Source: Coleofasciculus sp937127375 (lineage in GTDB: Bacteria > Cyanobacteriota > Cyanobacteriia > Cyanobacteriales > Coleofasciculaceae). Taken from it: DNA of 64,000 bases. This document shows, piece after piece, positions 1-8,382 of the stretch (the stretch's first letter is position 1; each line of letters starts with the position of its first letter). The translations under genes and the position numbers were made by a program. The stretch lies in assembly GCA_040218875.1 (NCBI GenBank), contig JAVJQP010000027.1; one strand, given 5' to 3'. Below the pieces are notes generated by a model. The model had not been told where the DNA came from. It saw nothing but the letters and a program-made list of their open reading frames with translations, and did not search any database.

Positions 1-52
1 CACGGAAGGGGGAGCATCAAAGCCCCTCCAAATAAAAAATATTATTCCGCTT

Positions 53-73
53 CCCTCTCCTTGTAGGAGAGGG
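53..73. repeat. Palindromic CCCTCTCC repeat
   Basis: An 8-bp inverted repeat (CCCTCTCC, 5-nt loop, GGAGAGGG) is followed by a GGGCTAGGGAGAGG-like tail. The same type of element recurs near 27460 and 18989, so this is a dispersed intergenic repeat and not a gene-specific signal. The right half of another hairpin repeat (GAAGAAGTCGGGGATCT, 144-160) lies just before the first gene. Confidence 0.6.
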
Positions 74-167
74 CTAGGGAGAGGTTCGGGGAGGGGGAAA
101 GGGGAGGGGTCAGACCCCTCAGTTAATGACCAGCAGTATCCTTGAAGAAGTCGGGGATCTAATTTAG

Positions 168-827
168 TTGCATGAATTGGAGCAAAATAGCTTGAGTGTC
201 ACTATTCCCATTCGCGCCATTAAACTAACTCCAGGTAGCACCATTCAGATTTCTGACGTATCTTGGCAAGACTTTGAACAAATTCTGGTAGAGTTAGGCG
301 AACACCGTAACACCCGCATCGCCTACTACCAAGGCATTCTCTCAATCATGTCCCCGTTAGCCATTCATGAGCGTCCCCATCGCATCATTGCCGATATTGT
401 TAAAACGATTTTAGATAGCCAAGAGCGGGATTGGGAAGACTTTGGTTCAACAACCTTCAAACGTCCAGTTATTGCTGGTGTTGAACCCGATACCTGTCTC
501 TATATCCAGAACGCCAACCGTGTCCAAGGTTGCACATCTATGGATTTGGACATTTACCCACCCCCAGATCTGGCTATCGAGTGTGATGTTACCTCAAAAA
601 CCACCCTTGACGCCTACGCCGCGTTACAAGTTCCAGAAGTTTGGATTTATCGCCATCATCAGCTTAGGATATATATTTTCCGCAATGGGGACTATAGTCT
701 TTCCTCAGAAACAGCCATCTTTCCTGATATGTCGATTACCGAACTGATTCCCCCATTAGTGCAACACGCCATTGAACAAGGAACCAGTCGGATGCTGCGG
801 GAATTGAGACGAAAACTGCGTCGATAA
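168..827 (+). CDS. Uma2 family (DUF820) putative endonuclease
   Basis: This 219-aa protein belongs to the cyanobacteria-expanded Uma2/DUF820 family, which has a PD-(D/E)XK nuclease-like fold and mostly unproven function. The family pattern is visible: a GVEPD block near residue 104, DLAIECDVTSKTTLDAY near 136-150 (acid-x-acid then Lys), and a PEVWIY strand after it. It is clearly paralogous to the gene at 49834, sharing FGSTTFK, GVEPD and DVTSKTTLDAY. The only upstream in-frame start is TTG at 168, so the start is uncertain. It stands alone, followed by a decayed nucleotidyltransferase. Five Uma2 genes lie in this window. Confidence 0.88.
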   Translation: MHELEQNSLSVTIPIRAIKLTPGSTIQISDVSWQDFEQILVELGEHRNTRIAYYQGILSIMSPLAIHERPHRIIADIVKTILDSQERDWEDFGSTTFKRPVIAGVEPDTCLYIQNANRVQGCTSMDLDIYPPPDLAIECDVTSKTTLDAYAALQVPEVWIYRHHQLRIYIFRNGDYSLSSETAIFPDMSITELIPPLVQHAIEQGTSRMLRELRRKLRR

Positions 828-833
828 GATTAT

Positions 834-1192
834 AGAAACTCAGATCTTGCACTCGCGATCGCGATGATTCCAGCCATGTCTCCATTCTCTCTTGTATCAG
901 AATACCGTCCCCAGGCTGAAGACACCAGTGTAGAAACAGATAAACTGACGTTCCACTTACTCCGACACGCCCTCAGCGAGTGTAGTTTTTCTGTCCCCAG
1001 TGTTGTGAAATTGGGTCGGATGAAAACCCTACAAATTACCGATATGGAGCGCATTAGCCGTGCTGATTTGCTGATAACCGGAATAGAGTAATTTGATCGC
1101 CTAAAGTTTGAGCGCCGACGGGTGATTGAGTTTGAAAACACAAGGCTCTATTTTGCTTCTCCTGAAGATGTTATCTTAAGTAAACTAAGATG
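834..1192 (+). pseudogene. Decayed nucleotidyltransferase-like protein
   Basis: A plus-strand reading frame encodes a peptide that ends in RLYFASPEDVILSKL, typical of the C-terminal half of stand-alone nucleotidyltransferase-fold proteins (AbiEii/DUF6036-like). An in-frame TAA at 1089-1091 splits it right before FDRLKFERRR, and a TGA closes it at 1190-1192. The usual N-terminal GGSxAS block was not found. The most likely reading is a relic of an antitoxin- or toxin-type nucleotidyltransferase. The family assignment rests on the short C-terminal motif only. Confidence 0.5.
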
Positions 1193-1335
1193 AAGGCAGG
1201 GTTTATTTTTCACCTTTAATTACTGTAGGATAAGCAAGTGAATCTGGCTCTCCCATAGTTTATAATAAATAGTGCAAATTCTTGTACAATTGCCATTAAC
1301 TCGCTAACCGTCTCTTCCTAACCCTTACCGACAAG

Positions 1336-2136
1336 ATGATTGACGAAACTCTCAACAAAGAACGCCAGTTTCATGATACCTGGGCAGCCGCCATTGATGT
1401 CGATGGCATTCGCGTGGCTGATTATTTTGAAGCCTGTACCGCCCCAGAAAACCGATTTATTCTGCAACAACTGGGCGATATTCGCGGTAAACGTCTCTTA
1501 GATTTAGGCTGTGGTGCAGGTGAAAATAGCGTTTATTTTGCCCAAAAAGGAGCGAATTGTGTCGCCGCTGACTATTCACCCGGAATGGTAGACGTGGCGC
1601 TAAAATTAGCAGCGGCTAACGGCGTTAATATTCAGGGACACACAGCGAATGCTATGGCGCTGGATTTTGCCGACAATACGTTTGATATTGTTTATGCCTC
1701 CAATTTATTGCACCATATTCCCGATCCTAAAATCGCACTACAGGAAATGCACCGTGTCCTTAAACCGGGAGGAAAAGCCTGTTTTTGGGACCCGCTAAAG
1801 CATAATCCTGTGATTAATGTTTATCGGCGTATGGCGACTGAAGTGCGTACTGATGATGAAATGCCGTTGGATATTACTATTATCAAAGTGGTCAAGTCTC
1901 TTTTTTCGCAAGTAAGCTATGATACCTTTTGGCTGGCAAGCCTTTGGATTTTCTTGCGCTTCTATTTAATTGAAAAGGTTGATCCCAATCAGGAACGTTA
2001 CTGGAAAAAGATTATTATCGAACATGAACAATTGAGTCCGACGTATCGGCGGCTGGAGACAATTGATCAGAGTCTAAAAAAGATTCCTTTGATCAAACGG
2101 TTGGCGTGGAATATCGCTGTTGTCGCGACGAAGTAA
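1336..2136 (+). CDS. Class I SAM-dependent methyltransferase
   Basis: A 266-aa Rossmann-fold methyltransferase. Motif I (LLDLGCGAGENS) lies at residues 54-65. It is followed by an acidic residue after the second strand (CVAADYS) and by a post-motif LHHIPDPKIALQEMHRVLKPGG block, typical of the methyltransferase 11/25 family that acts on small molecules, quinones or lipids. The substrate cannot be told from sequence. The C-terminal third is hydrophobic and aromatic (LASLWIFLRFYLIE), which might position it near a membrane or a lipophilic substrate. The gene is monocistronic, flanked by a pseudogene and by a convergently unrelated amidase. Confidence 0.88.
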   Translation: MIDETLNKERQFHDTWAAAIDVDGIRVADYFEACTAPENRFILQQLGDIRGKRLLDLGCGAGENSVYFAQKGANCVAADYSPGMVDVALKLAAANGVNIQGHTANAMALDFADNTFDIVYASNLLHHIPDPKIALQEMHRVLKPGGKACFWDPLKHNPVINVYRRMATEVRTDDEMPLDITIIKVVKSLFSQVSYDTFWLASLWIFLRFYLIEKVDPNQERYWKKIIIEHEQLSPTYRRLETIDQSLKKIPLIKRLAWNIAVVATK

Positions 2137-2356
2137 GTTAGCTAAATCATTGTGTTTTGGGTATCCTTCTGAAGAAAGAATAATCTAAATTAGCTGTGAC
2201 AAAAAGGTAGGAGATGCACCGAACCCGACCCAATACCCACTCTCCCAGACGCGATCGCGTCAGTGCATCCAGGATTGATATGGCTGCTAACGGCGTTGCC
2301 TGGTATAGTTAATGGCAAAAACTTAAACTATAAAATCATTTCTACTCTTGCTACCG

Positions 2357-3169
2357 ATGAAGTCTTATCTTGCCGCTGCTGTGCAAATGACAAGCTTGCC
2401 TGACCTAGAGAAGAATCTGGTTGAGGCAGAAACATTGATTGAACTGGCGGTGCGCCAAGGCGCTGAGCTGATTACTTTACCGGAAAACTTCTCGTTCCTC
2501 GGTAAAGAAGAAGATAAAGTGGCACAAGCTGACGCGATCGCCCTTCAGAGTGAAAAATTCCTCAAAACCATGGCACAGCGCTTTCAGATCACGCTGCTTG
2601 GGGGAGGATTTCCTGTGCCTGTAGACAATACAAAAGTTTACAACACCGCCTTGCTCATCGATCCCAATGGCGTCGAACTGGTGCGTTATCAAAAAGTTCA
2701 CTTATTCGATGTGAATGTCCCCGATGGCAACACCTATCAAGAGTCGAGTACGGTGATGCCAGGGGATCAACTACCACCCGTTTGCCGCTCCGAAACATTG
2801 GGTAACTTAGGACTATCGGTGTGCTATGATGTTCGCTTCCCAGAACTTTACCGTCATTTAGCCTATAAAGGGGCTGACATTTTGTTTGTTCCGGCTGCCT
2901 TTACCGCGTATACGGGAAAAGATCATTGGCAAGTCCTACTCCAAGCACGAGCCATTGAAAACACCTGTTACGTGATTGCACCCGCCCAAACAGGGCGTCA
3001 TTACGCCATGCGTAAAACCCACGGTCACGCCATGATTGTTGACCCTTGGGGGGTGATCTTAGCCGATGCTGGCGATCAACCGGGTGTCGCGATCGCAGAA
3101 ATTAATCCGACTCGCCTTGAACAAGTTCGCCGCCAGATGCCATCCCTAGAACATCGGGTTTTTATTTGA
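2357..3169 (+). CDS. Nitrilase-superfamily amidase, Nit1/deaminated glutathione amidase type
   Basis: A 270-aa carbon-nitrogen hydrolase. The Glu-Lys-Cys catalytic triad is visible at E43 (TLPENFSFLG), K113 (YQKVHLFDV) and C156 (LSVCYDVRFPELYR). The length and the HLFDV...CYDVRFPELYR pattern fit the Nit1/omega-amidase-like branch, which hydrolyses deaminated glutathione in characterised relatives; other amides are possible. An upstream in-frame TTG (2348) exists, but ATG 2357 gives the family's normal N-terminus (MKSYLAAAVQMTS). The gene stands alone. Confidence 0.88.
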   Translation: MKSYLAAAVQMTSLPDLEKNLVEAETLIELAVRQGAELITLPENFSFLGKEEDKVAQADAIALQSEKFLKTMAQRFQITLLGGGFPVPVDNTKVYNTALLIDPNGVELVRYQKVHLFDVNVPDGNTYQESSTVMPGDQLPPVCRSETLGNLGLSVCYDVRFPELYRHLAYKGADILFVPAAFTAYTGKDHWQVLLQARAIENTCYVIAPAQTGRHYAMRKTHGHAMIVDPWGVILADAGDQPGVAIAEINPTRLEQVRRQMPSLEHRVFI

Positions 3170-3288
3170 TGGGTCATTGCTCATTGGTCATTGGTCTTAT
3201 GTTTTTTGGATGTGAAGTGACCAAACAGGATTAGACAACTGGTTTTGCCGTAAAAATTTGTTAAGCCTAAATTTACAACATAAAACCT

Positions 3289-3993
3289 ATGGATGCTACA
3301 GAAATTCGGTCGCGTTATGCCGCAGGAGAAAGAAATTTTCGCAGTGTCAATCTGATTGGTGCTGACCTAAACCAAGCTGACCTAAGTTATTCTGACTTGA
3401 GTGGTGCTAATCTAAGCGAAGCTAACTTGCAAGGTGCCAATCTAACAGGTGCAGATCTCATTTTTACCACCCTCAGTGATGCGGATTTGAAAGGAGCTAA
3501 CTTGAGTGAGGCGAACCTGATTGGCGCCAAGATGGGTGTTGCTAACCTGAGTGAGGCAAATCTGATCGGTGCCAACTTAATCAGTGCAGAACTCAGTGGT
3601 GCTAACCTCAAGAGCGCCAGCCTGAGTCGCGCTTATCTGAGTGATGCGAGTTTAATTAAAGTTAACTTGAGCGACGCTAACTTAAGCGGTGCTAATCTAA
3701 GTATTACGAATCTCATCGGAGCGGATCTCAGTGGTGCTAACCTAATTAGTGCTGATCTCAATGGGGCTAACTTGATTGAAGCCAATCTCAGTGGTGCCAA
3801 TTTAAGTGAAGCCAAATTGTATCGAGCCAACCTAGCTCATGCCAAGCTAAATGGAGCATTATTGTGTCATGCCGATCTGCGCGACGCCAACTTAGCTAGC
3901 GCGGATTTGACCGATGCCAATCTAGATCAAGCTAAGCTAGAAGGAACCTTGATCAGTTTGACTGGAGATTCCCAAACCAGTTCCGTGAGTTAG
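3289..3993 (+). CDS. Pentapeptide repeat protein
   Basis: A 234-aa protein built almost entirely of A(D/N)LXX pentapeptides from about residue 22 onward, predicted to fold as a right-handed quadrilateral beta-helix. The N-terminal cap (MDATEIRSRYAAGERNF) is nearly identical to that of the next gene. No signal peptide or catalytic domain is present. Function is unknown; such proteins are very numerous in cyanobacteria. Long antisense frames over this gene are by-products of the repeat periodicity. Confidence 0.93.
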   Translation: MDATEIRSRYAAGERNFRSVNLIGADLNQADLSYSDLSGANLSEANLQGANLTGADLIFTTLSDADLKGANLSEANLIGAKMGVANLSEANLIGANLISAELSGANLKSASLSRAYLSDASLIKVNLSDANLSGANLSITNLIGADLSGANLISADLNGANLIEANLSGANLSEAKLYRANLAHAKLNGALLCHADLRDANLASADLTDANLDQAKLEGTLISLTGDSQTSSVS

Positions 3994-4084
3994 GATTTCG
4001 GTATCCTCTGGTTCGTGCTAAAACTTAGCATTGGGAAAAGCTAGTTCAAGCTGAATTCCCAACAAACAAAACCTACCTACACCT

Positions 4085-4825
4085 ATGGATGCAAACGAAT
4101 TTCGGTCACGTTATGCAGCAGGAGAGCGAAGTTTTCAGAATGCTGACCTGCGTGATGCCGACTTGCGTAATGCTGACTTGCGCGATACTGACTTACGAGG
4201 GGCTGACCTCATGGGGGCTAACCTACGTAATGCTGACCTCAGTGATGCTAACTTACGAGATGCCAAACTAATTGGAGCAGATCTCAGTAAAGCTGATCTG
4301 ATTATTGCCACGCTCAGTAATGCGGATCTTAGAGATGCTAACCTCAAGGATGCGAATTTGATTGGCAGCAAGCTTGGCGTTGCCAACCTGCGGTATGCCA
4401 ATCTCAGTGGCGCTAACTTAAGTGGGGCTGAACTAAGTTGTGCGGATATGAGTCATAGCAGCCTGATGATTGCTTACCTGAGCGGCGCTAACCTGATCAA
4501 AGCGAATTTGAGTAACGCCGATCTCACCGGCGCTAATCTCAGTATCACCAATATGATTGGAGTCAACCTCACCAATGCTAATCTGAGTGGGGTTAACTTG
4601 AGTGGGGCGAACCTCATTGAAGCCAACCTCACAGAAGCTAAACTGAATGGAGCCAATTTAGGTCGGTCTAATTTAGCCTATGCCAAGCTAACGGCGGCGA
4701 TTCTCAAAGATGCGGATTTAAGCGATGCCAATTTAGCGGGGACGGACTTGACAAATGTCAAACTAGATAGCACCAAACTAGAAGGAACCATCCTTGAGGT
4801 CACCTCTTTAAACTTAGTGGAATGA
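4085..4825 (+). CDS. Pentapeptide repeat protein, tandem paralogue
   Basis: A 246-aa pentapeptide repeat protein sharing the N-terminal cap (MDANEFRSRYAAGERSF) and the C-terminal style (AKLEGT) with the gene at 3289, so the two arose by tandem duplication. The first repeats are unusually charged (DLRDADLRNADLRD), suggesting divergence of one helix face. The 91-bp gap between the genes lacks an obvious terminator, so co-transcription is possible. A perfect 28-bp palindrome follows the stop. Confidence 0.93.
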   Translation: MDANEFRSRYAAGERSFQNADLRDADLRNADLRDTDLRGADLMGANLRNADLSDANLRDAKLIGADLSKADLIIATLSNADLRDANLKDANLIGSKLGVANLRYANLSGANLSGAELSCADMSHSSLMIAYLSGANLIKANLSNADLTGANLSITNMIGVNLTNANLSGVNLSGANLIEANLTEAKLNGANLGRSNLAYAKLTAAILKDADLSDANLAGTDLTNVKLDSTKLEGTILEVTSLNLVE

Positions 4826-4848
4826 ATTGGATATTTCTTCCCCCGACT

Positions 4849-4876
4849 GTAGAGACGTAGCATGCTACGTCTCTAC
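4849..4876. repeat. 28-bp perfect palindrome, GTAGAGACGT family
   Basis: A perfect palindrome (GTAGAGACGTAG, CATG centre, CTACGTCTCTAC) is followed by CGTCCTAACCGCTATGGCG and TTGCTATA. The same composite recurs at 58164-58191 with compensating changes at mirrored positions. A shorter relative (AGACGCGCCATGGCGCGTCT) is at 54817-54836. It may also act as a terminator between the pentapeptide gene and the ATPase cassette. Confidence 0.75.
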
Positions 4877-4944
4877 CATAAGATGCGTCCTAACCGCTAT
4901 GGCGATTGCTATATTTGGGAAAATACAGATTTGCTACAAATAAA

Positions 4945-6249
4945 ATGAATCAACCAATTATTCAGTTCCTGGCAGCAAAAAATTATAAAAATATACAATT
5001 ATATCCGTCGAACTATCTCAATAATCTTAACGTCTTTATCGGTTCAAATGGTTCAGGAAAAAGTAATTTTATTAGTTGCTTAGAGTTCTTAAAAAATTGC
5101 CTAACAACTATTCCTGATGAAAGTCGAGGGGTTAGTAGTTTTGAAAATGCCGTTGCCCAAATGGGTGGGAATAAAATTTTAGCTGGGAACCTGGATAGTC
5201 CGGCTAAAGTCAGCCTTGCCTATTGTTTTTCCAATCTTTCACAGACCAGTACTACACATAGACAAAATGGAATCCTTGATTTAAAGCTTTATATTGATCG
5301 AAATAACCCCAGAGTCAGTATTTCCGAAGAATATTTATACGGTGGAGCTGATTTACAGGAATCAGCATCAAGTTCACCGTTTTATTATTATAAATTTCAT
5401 GAGCAAGAAGTCGGCAAAGGGGTTGTATCTGTTTATGATGAACCCGCTCAATCTAAAACACATTTTGAAAGATTAGAAAATATTTCAGCTAAGGATTTAG
5501 GACTTGCTTCTTTGCCAAAAGTGCTTGAATATAGCCAACATGCTCCGGAAAAAACTCCCGTCTATAGAATCAGAAGAGAATTGGTTGAATTGATTTCAAT
5601 GTGGCAATTTTACAACGCCAATAATATGGATTTAAATCAAATAAGAATGGCAGAACCTAAAATAGGTGGCAGTGACATTTACTTATCTTCATCAGGTAAT
5701 AATTTGCCGTTAGTTTTGCATAACTTAAGTCAAAAAAATATTGATTTTGAGGATAGTATTAATGTGGCAATGAAATCAATCTTGCCAAAAAGTCGTCGTC
5801 TGAGATCTATACATTCTGGTCGCTTATCTCTCACTGTCGAATGGTACTTCGATGGCATAGACGAACCATTTTACCTGAATGAAATGTCAGATGGAACCGT
5901 GAGAATGCTATGTTGGGCAATCCTTTTACATTCTCCCATGCTTCCTTCGTTGCTAGTCATTGATGAACCTGAATTAGGATTACACGTATCCTGGATGCAA
6001 ATTTTAGCAGAGTGGATTAAGCAAGCGTCCCAGAAAACTCAAATCATTATTACAACACATAGTCCTGATCTTTTGGATCATTTTACTGATTGTTTAGACA
6101 ACGTACTTTGTTTTTACTCAGAAAACCAAACCCATTTTTCAATTAAGTCTCTTTCTCAAGAAATGCTAGAACCAAAACTTGAAGAAGGATGGCAATTAGG
6201 TGATCTCTATCGGGTTGGCGATCCCAGTATTGGAGGATGGCCGTGGTAG
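4945..6249 (+). CDS. AAA/ABC-type ATPase of an OLD-like two-gene cassette
   Basis: A 434-aa ATPase of the RecF/OLD/SMC-like class. Walker A (GSNGSGKSN) is at residues 33-41, a degenerate signature (MSDGT) near 313-317, Walker B (LVIDEPELGLH) with D340/E341, and the H-loop (TTHSPDLL) with H372. There is no coiled coil or C-terminal Toprim, which OLD proteins carry in cis. The next gene overlaps by 13 bp and encodes a Toprim-like protein, so the two probably form one complex. A longer frame begins at TTG 4906, but ATG 4945 gives the family N-terminus. The codon context is more AT-rich than its neighbours, which hints at transfer. A defence role is an inference. Confidence 0.88.
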   Translation: MNQPIIQFLAAKNYKNIQLYPSNYLNNLNVFIGSNGSGKSNFISCLEFLKNCLTTIPDESRGVSSFENAVAQMGGNKILAGNLDSPAKVSLAYCFSNLSQTSTTHRQNGILDLKLYIDRNNPRVSISEEYLYGGADLQESASSSPFYYYKFHEQEVGKGVVSVYDEPAQSKTHFERLENISAKDLGLASLPKVLEYSQHAPEKTPVYRIRRELVELISMWQFYNANNMDLNQIRMAEPKIGGSDIYLSSSGNNLPLVLHNLSQKNIDFEDSINVAMKSILPKSRRLRSIHSGRLSLTVEWYFDGIDEPFYLNEMSDGTVRMLCWAILLHSPMLPSLLVIDEPELGLHVSWMQILAEWIKQASQKTQIIITTHSPDLLDHFTDCLDNVLCFYSENQTHFSIKSLSQEMLEPKLEEGWQLGDLYRVGDPSIGGWPW

Positions 6250-6956
6250 TATGGGTTTTCGCTGGAGGTGGTGAATCTGAAGTTAGAGGATTAATTCCAT
6301 TTTTAGAGAAAAATTTTCCAGGGTGTAGATTTGAACGGAAAACACCAGTTCGCCAAAAACCGGGTCCGAAACCGAATCGAGGAATCAGTTATGGTAGAAC
6401 AGGTCAAAGCTTGATTGAGCAAATCAAAAATGAACTCCCTATCGCCTTGAAAGGAGAAGCCAATAAATGTGATCTCATTTTAGTGTTTGATGATCTGGAT
6501 TGTCGCGATGCTGAAATGCAAAGGCAAAAAATATTGCAGGAGATATCACAAGTTCATGAATCTGCTGATATCGATAAATTTGTGGGATTCGCTGCACCTG
6601 AACTCGAAGCTTGGATTATTGCGGATTGGAATAATTCAATAGCTCAACATCCAGATTTTAGAGGTAGACATCAGCGTATGCGTTGGTGGCTTAGTACCCA
6701 AAAGCATATTCCTTTTGATCATCCAGAATCATTTAGCGAATACGATCCACAAAGAGATTGCTGTCGAGAAAAATTATCAGAGGCGCTGATTAATTCCAGT
6801 GTACAAGATGAGGATGATCGCAAAAAGCCGCGATTTTCTAAAAAAGAACATACCCCTGTGCTTTTAGGAAAAACAAATCCCCACATAGTTCAAGAAAAAT
6901 GTCCATTATTTCGCGAACTGTATAACTACCTTAAACATTTCTGTTATTTAAATTAA
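6237..6956 (+). CDS. DUF4276/Toprim-like protein partnered with the ATPase
   Basis: A protein of up to 239 aa. The N-terminal strand (VVVWVFAGGGESEVRGLIPFLEK) and a later LILVFDDLDCRD block match the Glu...DxD layout of DUF4276/Toprim-like domains that accompany AAA ATPases. The usual EGG glutamate appears shifted to GGESE. The gene overlaps the ATPase stop by 13 bp. A GGAGG at 6232-6236 touches ATG 6237, so GTG 6243 may be the real start. By analogy with two-gene systems such as PARIS or Gabija, it may be the nuclease or effector half. The family call is by motif, not by alignment. Confidence 0.72.
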   Translation: MAVVVWVFAGGGESEVRGLIPFLEKNFPGCRFERKTPVRQKPGPKPNRGISYGRTGQSLIEQIKNELPIALKGEANKCDLILVFDDLDCRDAEMQRQKILQEISQVHESADIDKFVGFAAPELEAWIIADWNNSIAQHPDFRGRHQRMRWWLSTQKHIPFDHPESFSEYDPQRDCCREKLSEALINSSVQDEDDRKKPRFSKKEHTPVLLGKTNPHIVQEKCPLFRELYNYLKHFCYLN

Positions 6957-7035
6957 ATCTGCTCAAATGGCTCTGCTGTACTTAGTGATATAAATTTTTA
7001 TAATTATAGCGCGATGGCGCTTAAGTGAGGTACAC

Positions 7036-7068
7036 AGATCCCCGACTTCTCCAAGAAGTCGGGGATCT
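7036..7068. repeat. 33-bp hairpin repeat (AGATCCCCGACTTCT)
   Basis: A near-perfect palindrome with arms AGATCCCCGACTTCT and AGAAGTCGGGGATCT. An almost identical copy is at 62543-62575 and a right half-copy at 144-160. It lies in the 376-bp gap 6957-7332, which otherwise shows only a short GCACGAAGCGTGC hairpin near 7157 and no gene. Confidence 0.85.
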
Positions 7069-7332
7069 AGAGCGCCAGTGCAGTAATCGTATAATCCTAT
7101 TTCAATGGGTCTATCCTAAGTTGAATCTCACGCTCCATAAACTAGATTCGTCGTAGGCACGAAGCGTGCCAGAAGCGCTCAAGCGCGTTCATCCGTTGAA
7201 TATTCTTATAAATAGTCCGGTTAAGCGTATTCAGAATCGAATCGGATCAGTTTCGCGAATTTATTTTGACTTAAGAAAAATAGCTATATACGGCGATATG
7301 ATGTAACTCTAATCCATCAAATAGGAAAATTA

Positions 7333-8382
7333 TCATAACAGTTTCAATACAGGATCAACCAATAAATCTGCCCCAAACCGCACCACATCCGTACAAGGTA
7401 AACCAGTCTCATCCTGAACCTGGGCGATCGCGTCTTGTGCTTTCTTCTCTGGCAAATGCCCCGTATTTAAGGCAATTGCTACGACTGGAATTGGTGCAAA
7501 CGCCCCTCCCGCCCTAGCCACAGTTTCATACAGTGTAATAACCTCTGGTAACGGTGGAATCAGCACATCCGGGCAATGGCGAATATGTCGTTGTCCAGCG
7601 CGATGAACTACGATTAACCCTGTCGGTTGTGTGCCTCGAATTAGGGGTAAGGTTGCCGTAGAACCGGGATGAATTAGTGAACCCTGCCCTTCTATGATTA
7701 ACAACTGATAATCATTACCAAATTTCATCACGATTTGTTCAACCGCACCCGCCGCAAAATCGACCCGAATCGCATCTAAAGGAATACCATCCCCAGCAAT
7801 CATTAACCCCGCTTGCCCGGTTGCCAAAAACTTAGACTTGATTCCCTTTCGACAAGCGGCGCGATGGAACTCAATACTGGTAGACATTTTCCCTACACTC
7901 ATATCCGTACCCACGGTTAAAATCCGTTGACAAGACAGCGATCGCGCTTGGGCTTTGCCTATCCCTAAATCCTGGGGTTCCTGACGAATATCCCAAATTT
8001 GTTGATTCGGTTGAAGTAATTCCCGTAACTCTGGATCAGATGCCATTGGCGTATGCAAGCCGTTATAAACTGAAAGTCCCGCCGCGATTCCCTGCTTAAC
8101 TTCTTGCCACCAAACCTCTGGCAACCGTCCCCCCGATGGGGCAATTCCAATCGCTAATATAGTCGGATTGTAGGCGAGGGCAGAACTGACTGAATCCACA
8201 ATCGGCGCATTACAGTTAATTCCAGTTAATTCAGATAAAGACTCTCCCGCACAATCTTTGTCAATCACCGCTACCACCGTTGCTTCCCCATACCGTAGCA
8301 GCGTTAATCCGGTTTTGCCGTGATCGCCGCGAATCCCTTTATGTAATAAGATAGCGACGCGCTGATCACTCGTTAGATACAT
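7333..8382 (-). CDS. dgcN: DUF1611 family protein, DgcN-like
   Basis: A 349-aa DUF1611 protein. The C-terminal half carries a P-loop-like block (VGTDMSVGKMSTS, residues 157-169) and a later LLIIEGQGSLIHPG motif typical of this family. Members paired with an enolase-superfamily epimerase have been described as DgcN, an N-acetyltransferase in a D-glutamate catabolic route. Here the gene overlaps the upstream epimerase by 17 bp on the same strand, giving translational coupling and the same pairing. Whether the cyanobacterial pair uses D-glutamate or cell-wall dipeptides is unproven. The symbol is by analogy. Confidence 0.78.
   Translation of the reverse strand: MYLTSDQRVAILLHKGIRGDHGKTGLTLLRYGEATVVAVIDKDCAGESLSELTGINCNAPIVDSVSSALAYNPTILAIGIAPSGGRLPEVWWQEVKQGIAAGLSVYNGLHTPMASDPELRELLQPNQQIWDIRQEPQDLGIGKAQARSLSCQRILTVGTDMSVGKMSTSIEFHRAACRKGIKSKFLATGQAGLMIAGDGIPLDAIRVDFAAGAVEQIVMKFGNDYQLLIIEGQGSLIHPGSTATLPLIRGTQPTGLIVVHRAGQRHIRHCPDVLIPPLPEVITLYETVARAGGAFAPIPVVAIALNTGHLPEKKAQDAIAQVQDETGLPCTDVVRFGADLLVDPVLKLL

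Noticed and set aside
830..1141. 103-aa minus-strand frame
   Set aside because: It is antisense to the nucleotidyltransferase relic, whose C-terminal motif is recognisable on the plus strand. The minus frame shows no family motif.
3387..4863. Several minus-strand frames rich in LASLRLAPL
   Set aside because: They are shadows created by the 15-bp periodicity of the pentapeptide repeat genes.
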